A DNA stretch of 64,000 nucleotides from an uncultured Acidimicrobiales bacterium (GTDB lineage Bacteria > Actinomycetota > Acidimicrobiia > Acidimicrobiales > SHLQ01). Positions 1 to 9,400 of this stretch are shown piece by piece; position 1 is the stretch's first letter; each line of letters starts with the position of its first letter. The DNA lies in NCBI GenBank assembly GCA_938015295.1, contig CALLQB010000008.1, positions 97,108 to 161,107 of the forward strand, read 5' to 3'. The translations under genes and the position numbers were made by a program. The notes under the pieces are model-generated. The model was given only the letters and a program-made list of their open reading frames with translations. It did not search any database and had not been told where the DNA came from.

Positions 1-597
1 CAGCGCGCTCTGATGGCGAGCCGACAGCTTCACATCGAGGCCAGCGAAAACACCCTCACCGTCATTGCGCCCGACCGACCAGGCATGTTTGCCAGAGTTG
101 CCGGAGCGCTGGCGCTCAACGGCGTCGACATTCTTGAGGCAAACGTTCACTCCGAAAACGGCATGGGCATCGAGTACTTCCGCGTCGCTTACGCGTACGA
201 AGGCGCACCGCCCTGGGACCGGCTCATCGGCGACCTTGAGAAGGCGTTGCGCGGCGGCCTAGCCATCGAGGCCCGGCTGGCCGAGCGAGCCGAGACCTAT
301 CGCCAACCGCGTGCAAAGGCCGCCCGACCCACGGTGCCGTCGGTGGTGTTCGACAACACCACCTCCGACATCGCCACAATCATCGAGGTCAGCTGCCCCG
401 ACGGCATCGGTGTGCTCTACAAGATCGTGCGGTCCTTCCACGAGTTCGATCTCGACGTTGTGGGAGCAAAGGTGCAAACCCTCATGCACGATGTGGTGGA
501 CAACTTCTATGTACTCACCGCCGACGGGGCGAAACTCGACGATGCCGAAGTCCTCGCCGATGTCGAACGCGCGGTCCTGTTCTCGCTCATGAGATAG
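1..597 (+). CDS. glnD: [Protein-PII] uridylyltransferase GlnD, C-terminal part (cut by window edge)
   Basis: The frame is open from the first base with no stop before base 597, so this is most likely the end of a larger gene, although an ATG at base 13 could start a free-standing 194-residue protein. Two ACT domains are visible: one around T18-V50, with the typical 'APDRPGMFARV' turn, and one in the last 75 residues, with 'CPDGIGVLYKI'. A tandem ACT pair at the C-terminus is the glutamine-sensing end of GlnD, which adds and removes nucleotidyl groups on PII in response to nitrogen status. The nucleotidyltransferase and HD domains would lie left of the window. An ammonium transporter 2 kb downstream fits a nitrogen role. 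Confidence 0.8.
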   Translation, partial: QRALMASRQLHIEASENTLTVIAPDRPGMFARVAGALALNGVDILEANVHSENGMGIEYFRVAYAYEGAPPWDRLIGDLEKALRGGLAIEARLAERAETYRQPRAKAARPTVPSVVFDNTTSDIATIIEVSCPDGIGVLYKIVRSFHEFDLDVVGAKVQTLMHDVVDNFYVLTADGAKLDDAEVLADVERAVLFSLMR

Positions 598-625
598 CGC
601 CCGAAGCCGAAACCACTAGGCTCAG

Positions 626-1315
626 ATGGTGACCGATTCAGTGCCGATTACCGAGGCCGACCTCATCCGCTGGAGCGAAACGCTTTCGGCAACCGCCCGC
701 ACCGGGCTCGGGTTCACCGAGAACCTGTACGAACGAGAGCGCTTCGAGGAGATCCTTGAAATCGCTGGCGAGATTCGAGCTCGGGCTCAATCGCCATTTT
801 CAGCCGAAACGCTCGTCGATGAGTGGATGAAACTCGTGGGCGACGGCGTCGCCGGCTACGTCACCCCCAAGTCGACTGTTGGGGCGATTGTCGGCAACGA
901 CAACGGCGAAATATTGCTCATCCAGCGGGCAGATTCAGGGGTGTGGCTCTACCCAACGGGCTGGGCCGACGTTGGTTACTCACCGTCGGAGATCGCCGTA
1001 AAGGAATGCAAAGAGGAAACAGGCATCGACGTCGAAGTTACCGGCGTGCTCGCAATCCTTGACGGACTCCGTCTTGGCTTCACCCGCATTCCCCTCTACT
1101 CGATCGTCTTTTTGTGCCGCGCCGTTGGCGGCACACTCAAAGGTCACCCTCTCGAAACCACCGATGTCGGCTGGTTCAGCGAAGACGCATTGCCCGAACC
1201 CCTGGCTGGTCTCGACAACTGGGTGAAGCCTGCGTTCAAGGCAATCCGCGGCGAACCATTCGACATACTCTTTGATGCCCCTCGTATCCCACCATGGGAA
1301 GGCTCCGACACATGA
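626..1315 (+). CDS. NUDIX hydrolase with NUDIX N-terminal domain (ADP-ribose pyrophosphatase-like)
   Basis: A 229-residue protein that begins 28 bp after glnD. Residues 1-75 are helical and match the extra N-terminal domain (Nudix_hydro_N) found on a subgroup of NUDIX enzymes. The NUDIX box runs from G112 to about I134 and ends in 'KECKEETGI', so the metal-binding Glu residues are kept. The first Glu of the classic G-x5-E-x7-REUxEE pattern is Tyr here, which I believe is common in this subgroup. The likely reaction is hydrolysis of a nucleoside diphosphate linked to another group; the substrate cannot be read from the sequence. The stop overlaps the start of the lipase gene (ATGA), so the two are probably co-translated. 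Confidence 0.8.
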   Translation: MVTDSVPITEADLIRWSETLSATARTGLGFTENLYERERFEEILEIAGEIRARAQSPFSAETLVDEWMKLVGDGVAGYVTPKSTVGAIVGNDNGEILLIQRADSGVWLYPTGWADVGYSPSEIAVKECKEETGIDVEVTGVLAILDGLRLGFTRIPLYSIVFLCRAVGGTLKGHPLETTDVGWFSEDALPEPLAGLDNWVKPAFKAIRGEPFDILFDAPRIPPWEGSDT

Positions 1316-2151
1316 CCTCATCATTTCCTTCTGTCACCCGTACCAGCACCGAAGAGTCGGGCACCACCGCCGACGGGCTACCCCACTACCGCAGACGGTG
1401 GGCTGCAAAGTCGCCGTGGTGCGCGGCCCTACTCGTCCATGGCATCGGCGAACACAGCGGCCGCTACGAACACGTTGGCCGGTTCCTCGCCGACGCCGGT
1501 ATCGATGTCCTTGCAGCCGACAACCGCGGGTTTGGCTTGTCAGGGGGCCCACGTGGCCACGTCGAATCGTTTAGCAACTTTGTCGATGACTTAGTCGAGC
1601 CGCTACGCCTGCGGCGAGACCTGAACGTTCCGGTGGCACTGATCGGACACTCGTTGGGTGGCCTCATGTCGACGAGGTATCTGCAAAGTTCGCACCCCCA
1701 GCCTGATGTGGCAGCGTTGAGCGGCCCTGCGCTCGGCGCCGAAGTTCCTACTTGGCAGCGAAAAGGTGCGCCTATCTTGTCGAAGATACTCCCCCGCCTT
1801 CGGGTGCCCGGCGAAGTCGATGGAGCGATCCTTTCGAACAATCCTGAGGTTGGTCGCGTCTTTACCGACGACCCGCTACGTGTGGGTGCTTCCACGACCA
1901 AACTTGGCAATGAAATTTTCAAAGCAATGGCCGCGGCAAACGCCGACATTGGGAAGATTCAGCTGCCGCTTCGCATCATGCATGGCGCCGAAGACCGACT
2001 GGTGCCGGCGACCTTCAGCGAGCCTTTGGCACAAGTCCCCGGAGCCGTGCGGATCACCTACCCGGGCCTGCAACATGAAATCTTCAACGAGGAGCCGCAT
2101 CTTGAGATACTGGCCGACCTTGTCGAATGGCTTCGTGAAACCACCGCATAG
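1312..2151 (+). CDS. Alpha/beta hydrolase, monoacylglycerol lipase-like
   Basis: A 279-residue serine hydrolase. The chosen ATG at 1312 overlaps the preceding stop codon as ATGA; an in-frame start 18 bases upstream is less likely. Visible landmarks are the oxyanion-region motif 'LVHGIGEHSGRYEHV', the strand-turn 'DNRGFGLSGG', the nucleophile elbow 'GHSLGG', an acidic 'GAEDRLV' and a late catalytic His in 'GLQHEIFNE'. This set and order are typical of the lysophospholipase/monoacylglycerol lipase family (Hydrolase_4). No signal peptide is seen, so it should be cytoplasmic. Probable role: releasing fatty acids from monoglycerides or lysolipids. The link with the NUDIX gene looks like an operon but gives no clue to a shared pathway. 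Confidence 0.8.
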   Translation: MTSSFPSVTRTSTEESGTTADGLPHYRRRWAAKSPWCAALLVHGIGEHSGRYEHVGRFLADAGIDVLAADNRGFGLSGGPRGHVESFSNFVDDLVEPLRLRRDLNVPVALIGHSLGGLMSTRYLQSSHPQPDVAALSGPALGAEVPTWQRKGAPILSKILPRLRVPGEVDGAILSNNPEVGRVFTDDPLRVGASTTKLGNEIFKAMAAANADIGKIQLPLRIMHGAEDRLVPATFSEPLAQVPGAVRITYPGLQHEIFNEEPHLEILADLVEWLRETTA

Positions 2152-2465
2152 CGGACCGCTTAGGCCGGTAAACGGGCGGAAAATTCTGGCTCTAAAAACC
2201 AGATTAGCGGGCCTCCTCCCCCCAGAGAAGACCCGCCAAATCATTGCTGGTTCCCGCTCGATGGCGATCCAGATAAATCAGACCATACCGCAGATCTGAG
2301 TGGTGGTTCTGTTCAAATGGTTGAAATCCATTGAACGTCGTGCAAACATTCGTTATCTTTCACCTAACTGAATGCCATGTCGAGCATCGAGCCTCGTCAT
2401 CGTTACTGTGAGCGGCTTGTTGGCGTTCTCCAAGCGCCGATCAGGCGTTCGCAGCGGGGCGCCCG
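2152..2465. other. Intergenic region between convergent genes, nothing coding seen
   Basis: These 314 bp separate the ends of the lipase gene and the amt gene. The only structure I see is a weak imperfect hairpin near 2207-2238 (GCGGGCC paired with GACCCGC, one mismatch, no T-run), which could help end the lipase transcript but is not convincing. There is no open frame with a plausible start and no tRNA. Confidence 0.5.
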
Positions 2466-3695
2466 TTAGGCGTTGCTATACGCTCTTTCAGCGTGTTGCG
2501 TGAGGTCGAGTCCTTCGTGTTCGTCCTCTTCATCAGCCCGAAGACCCATGGTTAGGTCCAATACTTTCGCCAGCGCAAGCGTCACAAAGAACGAATAGAT
2601 GATGACGGTAAGCATGGCCACGATTTGGGTGAGAAAGAACTTTCCTTCGCCGTACAACAGGCCGTCTGTGCCGCCCACATCAGCGCTGGCGAATAGTCCG
2701 AGCAGGAGGCCGCCAAGGATGCCGCCCACGCCATGCACGCCAACCACATCGAGGCTGTCGTCATAACCAAACTTGCCCTTCAACTGAATAGCGAAGTAGC
2801 AGCCAACACCAGCGACGAGCCCGAACACAATCGACGAGAGCGTGCTGACATAGCCGGCAGCGGGTGTGATGGCGACCAATCCGGCAACAACGCCCGATGC
2901 TGCACCAAGCGTGGTCGCGTGGCCGTCACGGAGCTTCTCGACAAGCAGCCAAGAGAGCATGCCTGCCGCAGGCGCAACAAAGGTATTCATCAGCGCCTGC
3001 GCCGCCTGCCCGTTCGCTGCTCCCGCAGAGCCAGCGTTGAAGCCAAACCACCCGAACCAGAGAATACCGGTGCCAAGCAACACCATGGTCAAGTTGTGCG
3101 GGGCCATAGGTTCTGAAGGCCATCCCTTCCGCTTCCCGAGCACGAGCACCAGTGCCAAGGCGGCCACACCAGCGTTGATGTGAATTGCCGTACCGCCGGC
3201 AAAGTCGAGCGCCGGGAGGTCGGCGGAGATGCCGAACCCTCCCGTGTGGTGGAACCCGGTGTATACCCAATACGTCACCGGCGTGTAGACGATGATCGAC
3301 CAGATCGCAGCAAAGACGACCCACGCCGAGAATTTCATGCGATCGGCCACTGCGCCCGAGATGAGTGCCGGAGTGATCGAGGCGAAGGTCATGAAGAATG
3401 CGACGCCAATCAGGTCTTCGCCCGCAATGCCATCGAGACCCGCAACGTCAAAGTTGCCGATCAGTTTGCCGCCGAACTCAAACCAGCCCTGGTCCTCGTT
3501 GCCGTTGTTTCCCAATGAATAGGTGAACAGCACCCACAACAGTGGAACCAAGCCGATGCACACCATGTTCATCATCAACATGTTGAGCACGTTCTTCGAG
3601 CGCGTCATCCCACCGTAGAAAAGCGCTAGCCCCGGCACCATAAACACGACAAGCGCCGTGGATATGAGCATCCATGCCATATCTCCACTGTCCAT
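2466..3695 (-). CDS. amt: Ammonium transporter (Amt/MEP/Rh family)
   Basis: A 409-residue membrane protein of normal length for the family, with about 11 hydrophobic segments. The N-terminus contains 'MVPGLALFYGGMTRSKN' and the middle 'DFAGGTAIHINAGVAAL', the Amt signature that includes the first pore histidine; 'DVVGVHGVGGILGGLL' holds the second. It forms a trimeric ammonium channel in the cytoplasmic membrane. The ATG at 3695 has GGAAGG 9-14 bases upstream. The usual partner glnB/glnK is not next to it; the nearest nitrogen gene is glnD, 1.9 kb away on the other strand. A four-part GlnR-like site lies about 145-182 bp upstream of the start. Confidence 0.95.
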   Translation of the reverse strand: MDSGDMAWMLISTALVVFMVPGLALFYGGMTRSKNVLNMLMMNMVCIGLVPLLWVLFTYSLGNNGNEDQGWFEFGGKLIGNFDVAGLDGIAGEDLIGVAFFMTFASITPALISGAVADRMKFSAWVVFAAIWSIIVYTPVTYWVYTGFHHTGGFGISADLPALDFAGGTAIHINAGVAALALVLVLGKRKGWPSEPMAPHNLTMVLLGTGILWFGWFGFNAGSAGAANGQAAQALMNTFVAPAAGMLSWLLVEKLRDGHATTLGAASGVVAGLVAITPAAGYVSTLSSIVFGLVAGVGCYFAIQLKGKFGYDDSLDVVGVHGVGGILGGLLLGLFASADVGGTDGLLYGEGKFFLTQIVAMLTVIIYSFFVTLALAKVLDLTMGLRADEEDEHEGLDLTQHAERAYSNA

Positions 3696-3839
3696 TTGTT
3701 ATTCCTTCCCTCTCTGCCGAAGCAGAACACGAGATGCACCGGTCCCCATCGACGCAGTCACCTCTTCAAACCCCGAAAGGGGCGGCGGTCGTCTGTCGAC
3801 AGACCGCATTCCAAGACAGGTACATAGTTGGCCAACCGG

Positions 3840-3877
3840 ATCACGGTGGTGTCACAGAACTGTTTCCAGTTTGTTAA
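3840..3877 (-). promoter_or_regulatory. Putative GlnR-type operator upstream of amt
   Basis: Four pentamers recur every 11 bp. On the plus strand they are ATCAC (3840), GTCAC (3851), GTTTC (3862) and GTTAA (3873), each separated by exactly six bases. Read on the minus strand, the amt direction, this is TTAAC-n6-GAAAC-n6-GTGAC-n6-GTGAT. The actinobacterial GlnR box is known as repeats of GTNAC-n6-GAAAC, and amt is its classic target. The match in spacing is exact and in sequence is good for the middle two half-sites, weaker at the ends. No glnR gene is in the window, so the binding protein is inferred. Confidence 0.45.
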
Positions 3878-3923
3878 CTGAACCTGCGAGGCACGCAGAA
3901 GGCGCCGCCTCCGAGCAGGGAGG

Positions 3924-4244
3924 TCAGCCCAGAAAGGCTTCGACGCCCTCGCTTAGTCGCCGGAAGAACACCGATCGAACGAGCACAACGTCGGCCCCGG
4001 CTGCCCACGCGAGCGCGATCACCTCATCGTCAACGTGGGATGCGAAACCCACGACGCGACCGGCAATGTCGGGCAATACCTCAAGGACACCAGGGCGCCC
4101 AAGATCGACCAGCACCAGATCGGCAGTGCAAGATCCCAACGCGGCCGCCGACCGAATCTTCTCGGCGGCGGGAAACGCAGACCGCACTTTCGATTGGTCC
4201 ATGAGATCGGGCACGTAGGTCGCAATCGTCGGCTGATCAGACAC
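3924..4244 (-). CDS. Small receiver-like protein of unknown function
   Basis: A 106-residue protein started at the GTG at 4244, which overlaps the end of the preceding gene by 8 bp; longer frames upstream are shadows of that gene. The pattern of beta strands and helices ('ATYVPDL', 'ADLVLVDLGRPG', 'RVVGFASHVDDEVIALAWAAGAD') resembles a response-regulator receiver fold, with an Asp in 'VDLGRPG' where the phosphoacceptor would sit. The acidic pocket near the N-terminus and the conserved late Lys are missing. It is therefore probably a degenerate receiver. It is the last gene of the larE operon and its function is unknown. Confidence 0.6.
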   Translation of the reverse strand: MSDQPTIATYVPDLMDQSKVRSAFPAAEKIRSAAALGSCTADLVLVDLGRPGVLEVLPDIAGRVVGFASHVDDEVIALAWAAGADVVLVRSVFFRRLSEGVEAFLG

Positions 4245-4737
4245 GACCTTCTGCCTCTCGGCGGCGAAGATGCACAAATGCCTTGGCCGCTCCCCATTCA
4301 AGCCCTGGAGCATGCAGATCCGGGTGGATATCGGCGAAGTTGGCCGGAGTGAGACCAAAGACGTCCTCCGGGAAGGCATCGGCTTCGAAGGCAGGTCGAT
4401 CGGGGGCCGGCACTTCGTGCTCTAGTAACACTGCGGTTGGGAAGCCAATCGCCGCTCGCAGCACCGACAGCGGCGTCGATCGTTGCTCGTCGATGTCGGT
4501 TGCGAGCAAATCGCGAATGGTCGCACCAACCTCCATCGATGCCTGTGCAGATGCGCGCTGCGCAGCAGCCCGCAATTCGTCGGTGACCGCATGGGATTGC
4601 TCTGCGCGAGCAAGAACCGAACGTTCCACCCATGGTCCGATGTGTTGCTGCAACAGCAAGGACAATCGTTGAGAGATGTCAACAAGGCGGGCTTCGTCGG
4701 CTTCGTCAGCACGGGCCGGCTCTGCGGAGTCAGTCAA
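4237..4737 (-). CDS. Conserved hypothetical protein, larE operon
   Basis: A 166-residue soluble protein I do not recognise. The likely start is the TTG at 4737, whose first codons overlap the larE stop by 8 bp; no ATG or GTG lies nearby, so translation is probably coupled. It has a helical, Ala/Arg/Glu-rich N-terminal half (residues 15-85, possibly coiled) and a C-terminal half with 'FGLTPANFADIHPDLHAPGLEWGAAKAFVHLRR'-like features, including two His residues. No signal peptide, membrane segment or known catalytic motif is visible. The downstream gene overlaps it by 8 bp. Tight coupling on both sides suggests it works with LarE or with the receiver-like protein. Confidence 0.6.
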   Translation of the reverse strand: MTDSAEPARADEADEARLVDISQRLSLLLQQHIGPWVERSVLARAEQSHAVTDELRAAAQRASAQASMEVGATIRDLLATDIDEQRSTPLSVLRAAIGFPTAVLLEHEVPAPDRPAFEADAFPEDVFGLTPANFADIHPDLHAPGLEWGAAKAFVHLRRREAEGRV

Positions 4738-5572
4738 CCTGCAACGCCTGATTGAGATTGCCGGAACGAAGGCCTTCGAGGTCGAGGGTCACGTACCTGT
4801 AGCCGGCCGCCTTCACCGCTTCGACGACCGTCTCGTGTTGCGCAACCACATCGGCGAGCCGATCGGTCGGCACCTCGATGCGAGCGATGTCGTCATAGTG
4901 ACGTACTCGCAAAGCATCGAAGCCGAGGGCGACAAGATTCGCCTCGGCACGATCGACCGAACGCAGCACGCCTAACGAAACCGGCGTTCCATACGGCAGT
5001 CGCGAGGCAAGACAGGCTGCAGCAGGTTTGTCGGCGGTGCGCAGGCCAAGGGTGCGCGACACTTCGCGAATGAGCGCCTTGTCGAAACCCGCATCGACAA
5101 GGGGAAACCTCGCACCGCGCTGGGCCGCGGCGAGCTGACCCGGCCGGTGGTCGCCGAGATCATCAAGATTGACGCCGAGCACGGCTACCGCGTTGCGCTC
5201 GTCAGCTACCGGACCGATCTGGTCCATCAGAGCATCCTTACAATGAAAGCAGCGGTTAGCGTCGTTGACCCGGTACGCGGCGTTCAGCATTTCATCGGTC
5301 TCGACTTCCCCCCACTGCATCCCCCACTCGGCCGCGAGCTCCCGGCAATCGTGTTGTTCGCGTTCGGCAAGCGACGGAGAAACTGCGGTCAAAGCGAGCG
5401 CACCATCGCCCAATGTGTCGGCGGCGACCCACGCAAGAAGGCTTGAGTCAACGCCCCCACTAAAGGCAACGACGACTCGATCGAGATCAAGCAGCTCTTT
5501 GCGGAGTGCGGCTAACGCCGACTCGGGACTCGCAGCTGGAGCTGGCGCCAGGGGCAGGTCAAGAGAGGTCAT
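4730..5572 (-). CDS. larE: LarE-type ATP-dependent sacrificial sulfur transferase
   Basis: A 280-residue PP-loop ATPase. The adenylation loop is S38-GGVDSS-44. C187 lies in 'AAACLASRLPYG', which corresponds to the cysteine that donates its sulfur in Lactobacillus LarE (position matched by motif, not alignment). C108 and C111 in 'RCFHCK' form a CxxC that other LarE proteins also carry. LarE converts the carboxylates of a pyridinium mononucleotide to thiocarboxylates during synthesis of the nickel-pincer cofactor of lactate racemase. LarB, LarC and LarA are not in the window. The gene heads a three-gene overlapping operon with two uncharacterised proteins, so the sulfur may serve another acceptor. 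Confidence 0.85.
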   Translation of the reverse strand: MTSLDLPLAPAPAASPESALAALRKELLDLDRVVVAFSGGVDSSLLAWVAADTLGDGALALTAVSPSLAEREQHDCRELAAEWGMQWGEVETDEMLNAAYRVNDANRCFHCKDALMDQIGPVADERNAVAVLGVNLDDLGDHRPGQLAAAQRGARFPLVDAGFDKALIREVSRTLGLRTADKPAAACLASRLPYGTPVSLGVLRSVDRAEANLVALGFDALRVRHYDDIARIEVPTDRLADVVAQHETVVEAVKAAGYRYVTLDLEGLRSGNLNQALQVD

Positions 5573-5614
5573 GAGGGCTGCTGCAGAAACCGGTTGGGTT
5601 TGATCTTCACAGCC

Positions 5615-6415
5615 CTAGTCCACCATTCGCTGATGGTTGGACCTGAACTGGGCCGGTGTTTCGTTGGTCAACCTTGCGAATCGCTTTGTGAAGTCGGACT
5701 GGTCATAGAAGCCACAGGCGCCAGCGATATCAGCCAGCGAATCTTTGGTTTCAACGAGCATTCGGGCTGCAGATTCCACCCGCACTCGCAGCACATACTG
5801 CTGGGCGCTCTGCCCGAAAACCTTTCGCATCCGACGTTCAAGCTGACCTTCAGAACACGCCGCCACTTCCGCAAGATCGGCGACTCGAATTGGCTGCGCC
5901 AACCGTTCGCGAACATGACGAACAACGCTCTGCAGGCTCTCGAGCGCAATGTTTTCCTCGCTCGGTGTCTGTAGATCGCGGCTGACACTCACCAAGCCGA
6001 TCAGCGTCGCCGGATCGCCCTCGCCCGATACGGGAATCTTTGTTGTGAGGTACCAGCCCAGAGCCCCGTCGGGTCGGCGGATCAGTTCCAGTTGGTCGCG
6101 CAACGGCTTTCCCGACGCAAAAACTTCGCGGTCCTGTTCGTCGTAGCGCTCGGCCAACTCCGCGATAAAGAGATCGGCAGCAAAGCGGCCGATGACCTCT
6201 CGCTTCGAAGCGTTTCCGGTTCGGCGGACAAAAGCCGAATTCACCTCGATATACCGCCCGTGTACATCCTTGACGCAGAACATCACGTTGATCAGCGTTT
6301 CGAACAAGGCGAGGAGTTCGTCTTGGCAAGCAAAGACCTGCTGCGCCATCCCAGGCGGCGCATCGGCCGAGGCAGACCGCGACGGTTTTGCTGAATTGGA
6401 TGAATCGCTCGTCAT
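5615..6415 (-). CDS. PAS-domain AraC-family transcriptional regulator
   Basis: The protein has a PAS domain ('LINVMFCVKDVHGRYIEVN', 'GWYLTTKIPV') followed by a two-helix-turn-helix AraC DNA-binding domain ('RVADLAEVAACSEGQLERRM', then 'SLADIAGACGFYDQSDFTKRF'). I place the start at the ATG at 6415, giving 266 residues and a 52-bp gap to the divergent putA. An ATG at 6349 (244 residues) is also possible; neither has a clear ribosome binding site. The PAS domain probably senses a small ligand or redox state in the cytoplasm. Its head-to-head position with putA suggests it controls proline catabolism and perhaps itself. No receiver or kinase domain is present. Confidence 0.8.
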   Translation of the reverse strand: MTSDSSNSAKPSRSASADAPPGMAQQVFACQDELLALFETLINVMFCVKDVHGRYIEVNSAFVRRTGNASKREVIGRFAADLFIAELAERYDEQDREVFASGKPLRDQLELIRRPDGALGWYLTTKIPVSGEGDPATLIGLVSVSRDLQTPSEENIALESLQSVVRHVRERLAQPIRVADLAEVAACSEGQLERRMRKVFGQSAQQYVLRVRVESAARMLVETKDSLADIAGACGFYDQSDFTKRFARLTNETPAQFRSNHQRMVD

Positions 6416-6467
6416 TGCCGGTCGGATCGTACAAGACATCGCGCCCTGGAGTGAGGAAAATGTGGTT

Positions 6468-9400
6468 ATGGCTCCCCTCGCGCAGATGACACCCCCCGAC
6501 TCGCTCGTCGATCCTGCGATCGACCTCGTAGCTGATTGGCTTACTCGGGCGACCCAACTTTCCGACGCGAACGACCAGAAAAACATGGACCAACTTCGCG
6601 ACGTGATCACCGATGACGACGGCGTTGCTTTCGTCATGCGATTTGTCGATCGCGTCGCCCGCCCAGACAGCAACCGAGCCGCAGCGACCCAACTGGTATC
6701 GCTTATCGACCATCAGACGCTTCCCGATTTCCTCTCACGGTTCGACAAGATTCTGTTACACGCGGGAAAACGCGTGGCGCCGGTTGTGCCAAACGTGGTG
6801 ATGCCACTCGCTCGCAAACGTATGCGCGCGATTGTTGGGCACCTTGTGGCTCCGGCCGAGCCGAACAAACTGGCAACACACCTGCAGCGCCAGCAGGCGC
6901 ACGGCTATGCCCTCAACGTCAACTTGCTTGGTGAAGCCGTACTCGGCGAACGCGAGGCCCAGGCCCGACTCGACAGGCTGCTCGCACTTCTCGAACAACC
7001 AGATGTCGACTATGTGTCGGTGAAGATCTCGGCGATTGCGTCACAGCTCAACCACTGGGACTTCGACGAAAGTCTGCGTCGGGTAAAAGAACGATCGGCA
7101 CTGCTACTCGACCGCTCGGCCGCAGTGAGTCCGCCGACCTTCGTCAACTTTGATATGGAGGAGTATCACGATCTTGAGCTAACGCTTCGGGCGTTCATGG
7201 ATGTCCTGAGCGAACCCGCCCGTGTGCACCTTGATGCCGGAATCGTGCTGCAGACATACCTGCCCGACTCGTTTGGCGCGCTGCAGAAGGTCGTTGCTTG
7301 GGCCAACGAACGCCACACAAGTGGCGGCGGCAGCATCAAGATTCGATTGGTGAAGGGGGCGAACCTGGCGATGGAACGGGTTGACGCAGCAATCCACGGG
7401 TGGGAGCAGGCGCCTTACCGCACCAAGGAAGAGACCGACGCCAACTACAAAAGGTGTATTGAGTGGGCGTTGACCACCGACCGCCTCGTCGGGACGCGTA
7501 TCGGAATCGCTAGCCACAATCTCTTCGACGTCGCGTGGGCGAAGCTTCTCGCCGATGATCGCGGCGTCGCCGGTCGCGTGCAGTTCGAGATGCTGCAGGG
7601 CATGGCTCCATCACAGGCTTCGGCGGTGAACGAAGCAACAACGTCGGAGATGCTGCTGTATACGCCCGCGGTCGCCGCATCCGATTTCGATGTCGCGATC
7701 AGCTATCTGTTTCGACGACTTGAAGAAAACGCCGCCGACGACAACTTCATGCGGTCGCTGTTTGAGCTAGAGCCCGGTTCGCGCGTGTTCGACCAACAGG
7801 CAGCCCGTTTCAAACAGGCCGTCGCCGATCGTCACACCGTGGGTTCGGCGCCGCAGCGGACCCAAGACCGCACCGCAGTGCCTCGCCGGCCGACACCCGC
7901 TGAACTAGATGCCGGATTTCTCAACGATCCAGAAACCGACCCCACGCTGCCCGTCAATCATCGATGGATCGCCGACGTCATGGCAGCGGGTCCCTCGCCG
8001 TGCTCAACACCGGTCACCACAAACATCGACGAGGTCGATGCACACATCGCAGCGACACGCCGAGGTGGCGAGGCATGGTCTCGTACGTCGACAGTCGAGC
8101 GCCAAGCGGTGCTTCGCGAAGCCGCACATCAACTCGACCTCCGCCGTGGCGAACTCATCAAAACGATGATTCACGAGGGCAACAAGACCTTCGCAGAAGC
8201 CGACGGTGAGGTGTGTGAAGCCATCGACTTTGCCCGCTGGTATGCGAACTCGGCAGCCGAACTGGGAGTGCTGGTTGACACATCGCAAACGGCCTTTCGG
8301 CCGCTCGGTCTCCTTGGTGTCATCCCGCCTTGGAACTTTCCGGTGGCCATCCCGGCCGGCGGGGTGCTCGCGTCACTCGCCGCAGGAAACACGGTGATCT
8401 TCAAGCCTGCTCCGGAAACACCTCGGTGCGCGGAGCTTGTGGCCGAAGCGCTTTGGGCCGCTGGAGTGCCGCGAGACGCTCTCGCCTTTGTACGAACACC
8501 CGATGACGAGACCGGCCGGCATCTCGTCGAATCGTTGGATGCCGTCGTTCTCACTGGAGCTTCAACCACGGCCGAAATGTTTCACTCCTGGAAACCCGAC
8601 CTCCGACTGTTTGCCGAAACCTCAGGAAAGAACGCCCTGATCATCACGCCCCATGCCGACCTGGATCTCGCGGCACAAGATCTGGTGAAGTCGGCGTTCG
8701 GCCATGCCGGCCAAAAATGTTCGGCCGCCAGCATTGGCATCCTGGTGGGCGAAGTAGCCAGCTCCGAGCGCTTCAGGCGACAACTTGTCGATGCTGTCGA
8801 AAGCCTGACCGTCGGACCATCGACCTCTCTTGGTACCGACATTGCCCCGTTGGTTGGTGGCATCAACGACCGTCTGCAGCGAGCGGTTGACACACTCGAA
8901 CCACACGAGTCGTGGATTGTGCGGCCGACGATCGATGGCGATATCTGCACGCCGGGCATTCGCAGCGGTGTTGCGGTCGACTCGTGGTTTCACCAGACCG
9001 AATGTTTTGGGCCGGTCCTTGGCCTTATCGCAGCAAACGACCTCGATGAGGCAATCGCTATCGCCAATTCGAGTCCGTTCGGCCTCACCGGAGGCATCCA
9101 CTCACTCGACACCGACGAAGTAGCTCAGTGGCAACAGCGCATCGAGGTTGGCAACGGTTACGTCAACCGGCCGATCACCGGCGCCATCGTGCAACGCCAA
9201 CCCTTTGGCGGTTGGAAACGCAGTGCTGTAGGTCCGGGCGCGAAAGCTGGCGGCCCGAACTATGTCATGGCTCTTGGGACATGGGTACCCAAAGACAACG
9301 ACCTAGCGACTGACGACTTCGCTGCATCATGGGATCACCACTTCGGCATCGAACACGATCCGACCGGACTCTTTTGCGAAGCCAACATCTTTCGCTACCG

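Noticed and set aside
2207..2238. Candidate terminator after the lipase gene
   Set aside because: The stem has a mismatch in the middle and no T-run, so the signal is too weak to call.
6192..6467. Possible 92-residue N-terminal extension of PutA
   Set aside because: The segment overlaps the divergent AraC regulator, has no PutA resemblance, and a start with GAGGA upstream exists at 6468.
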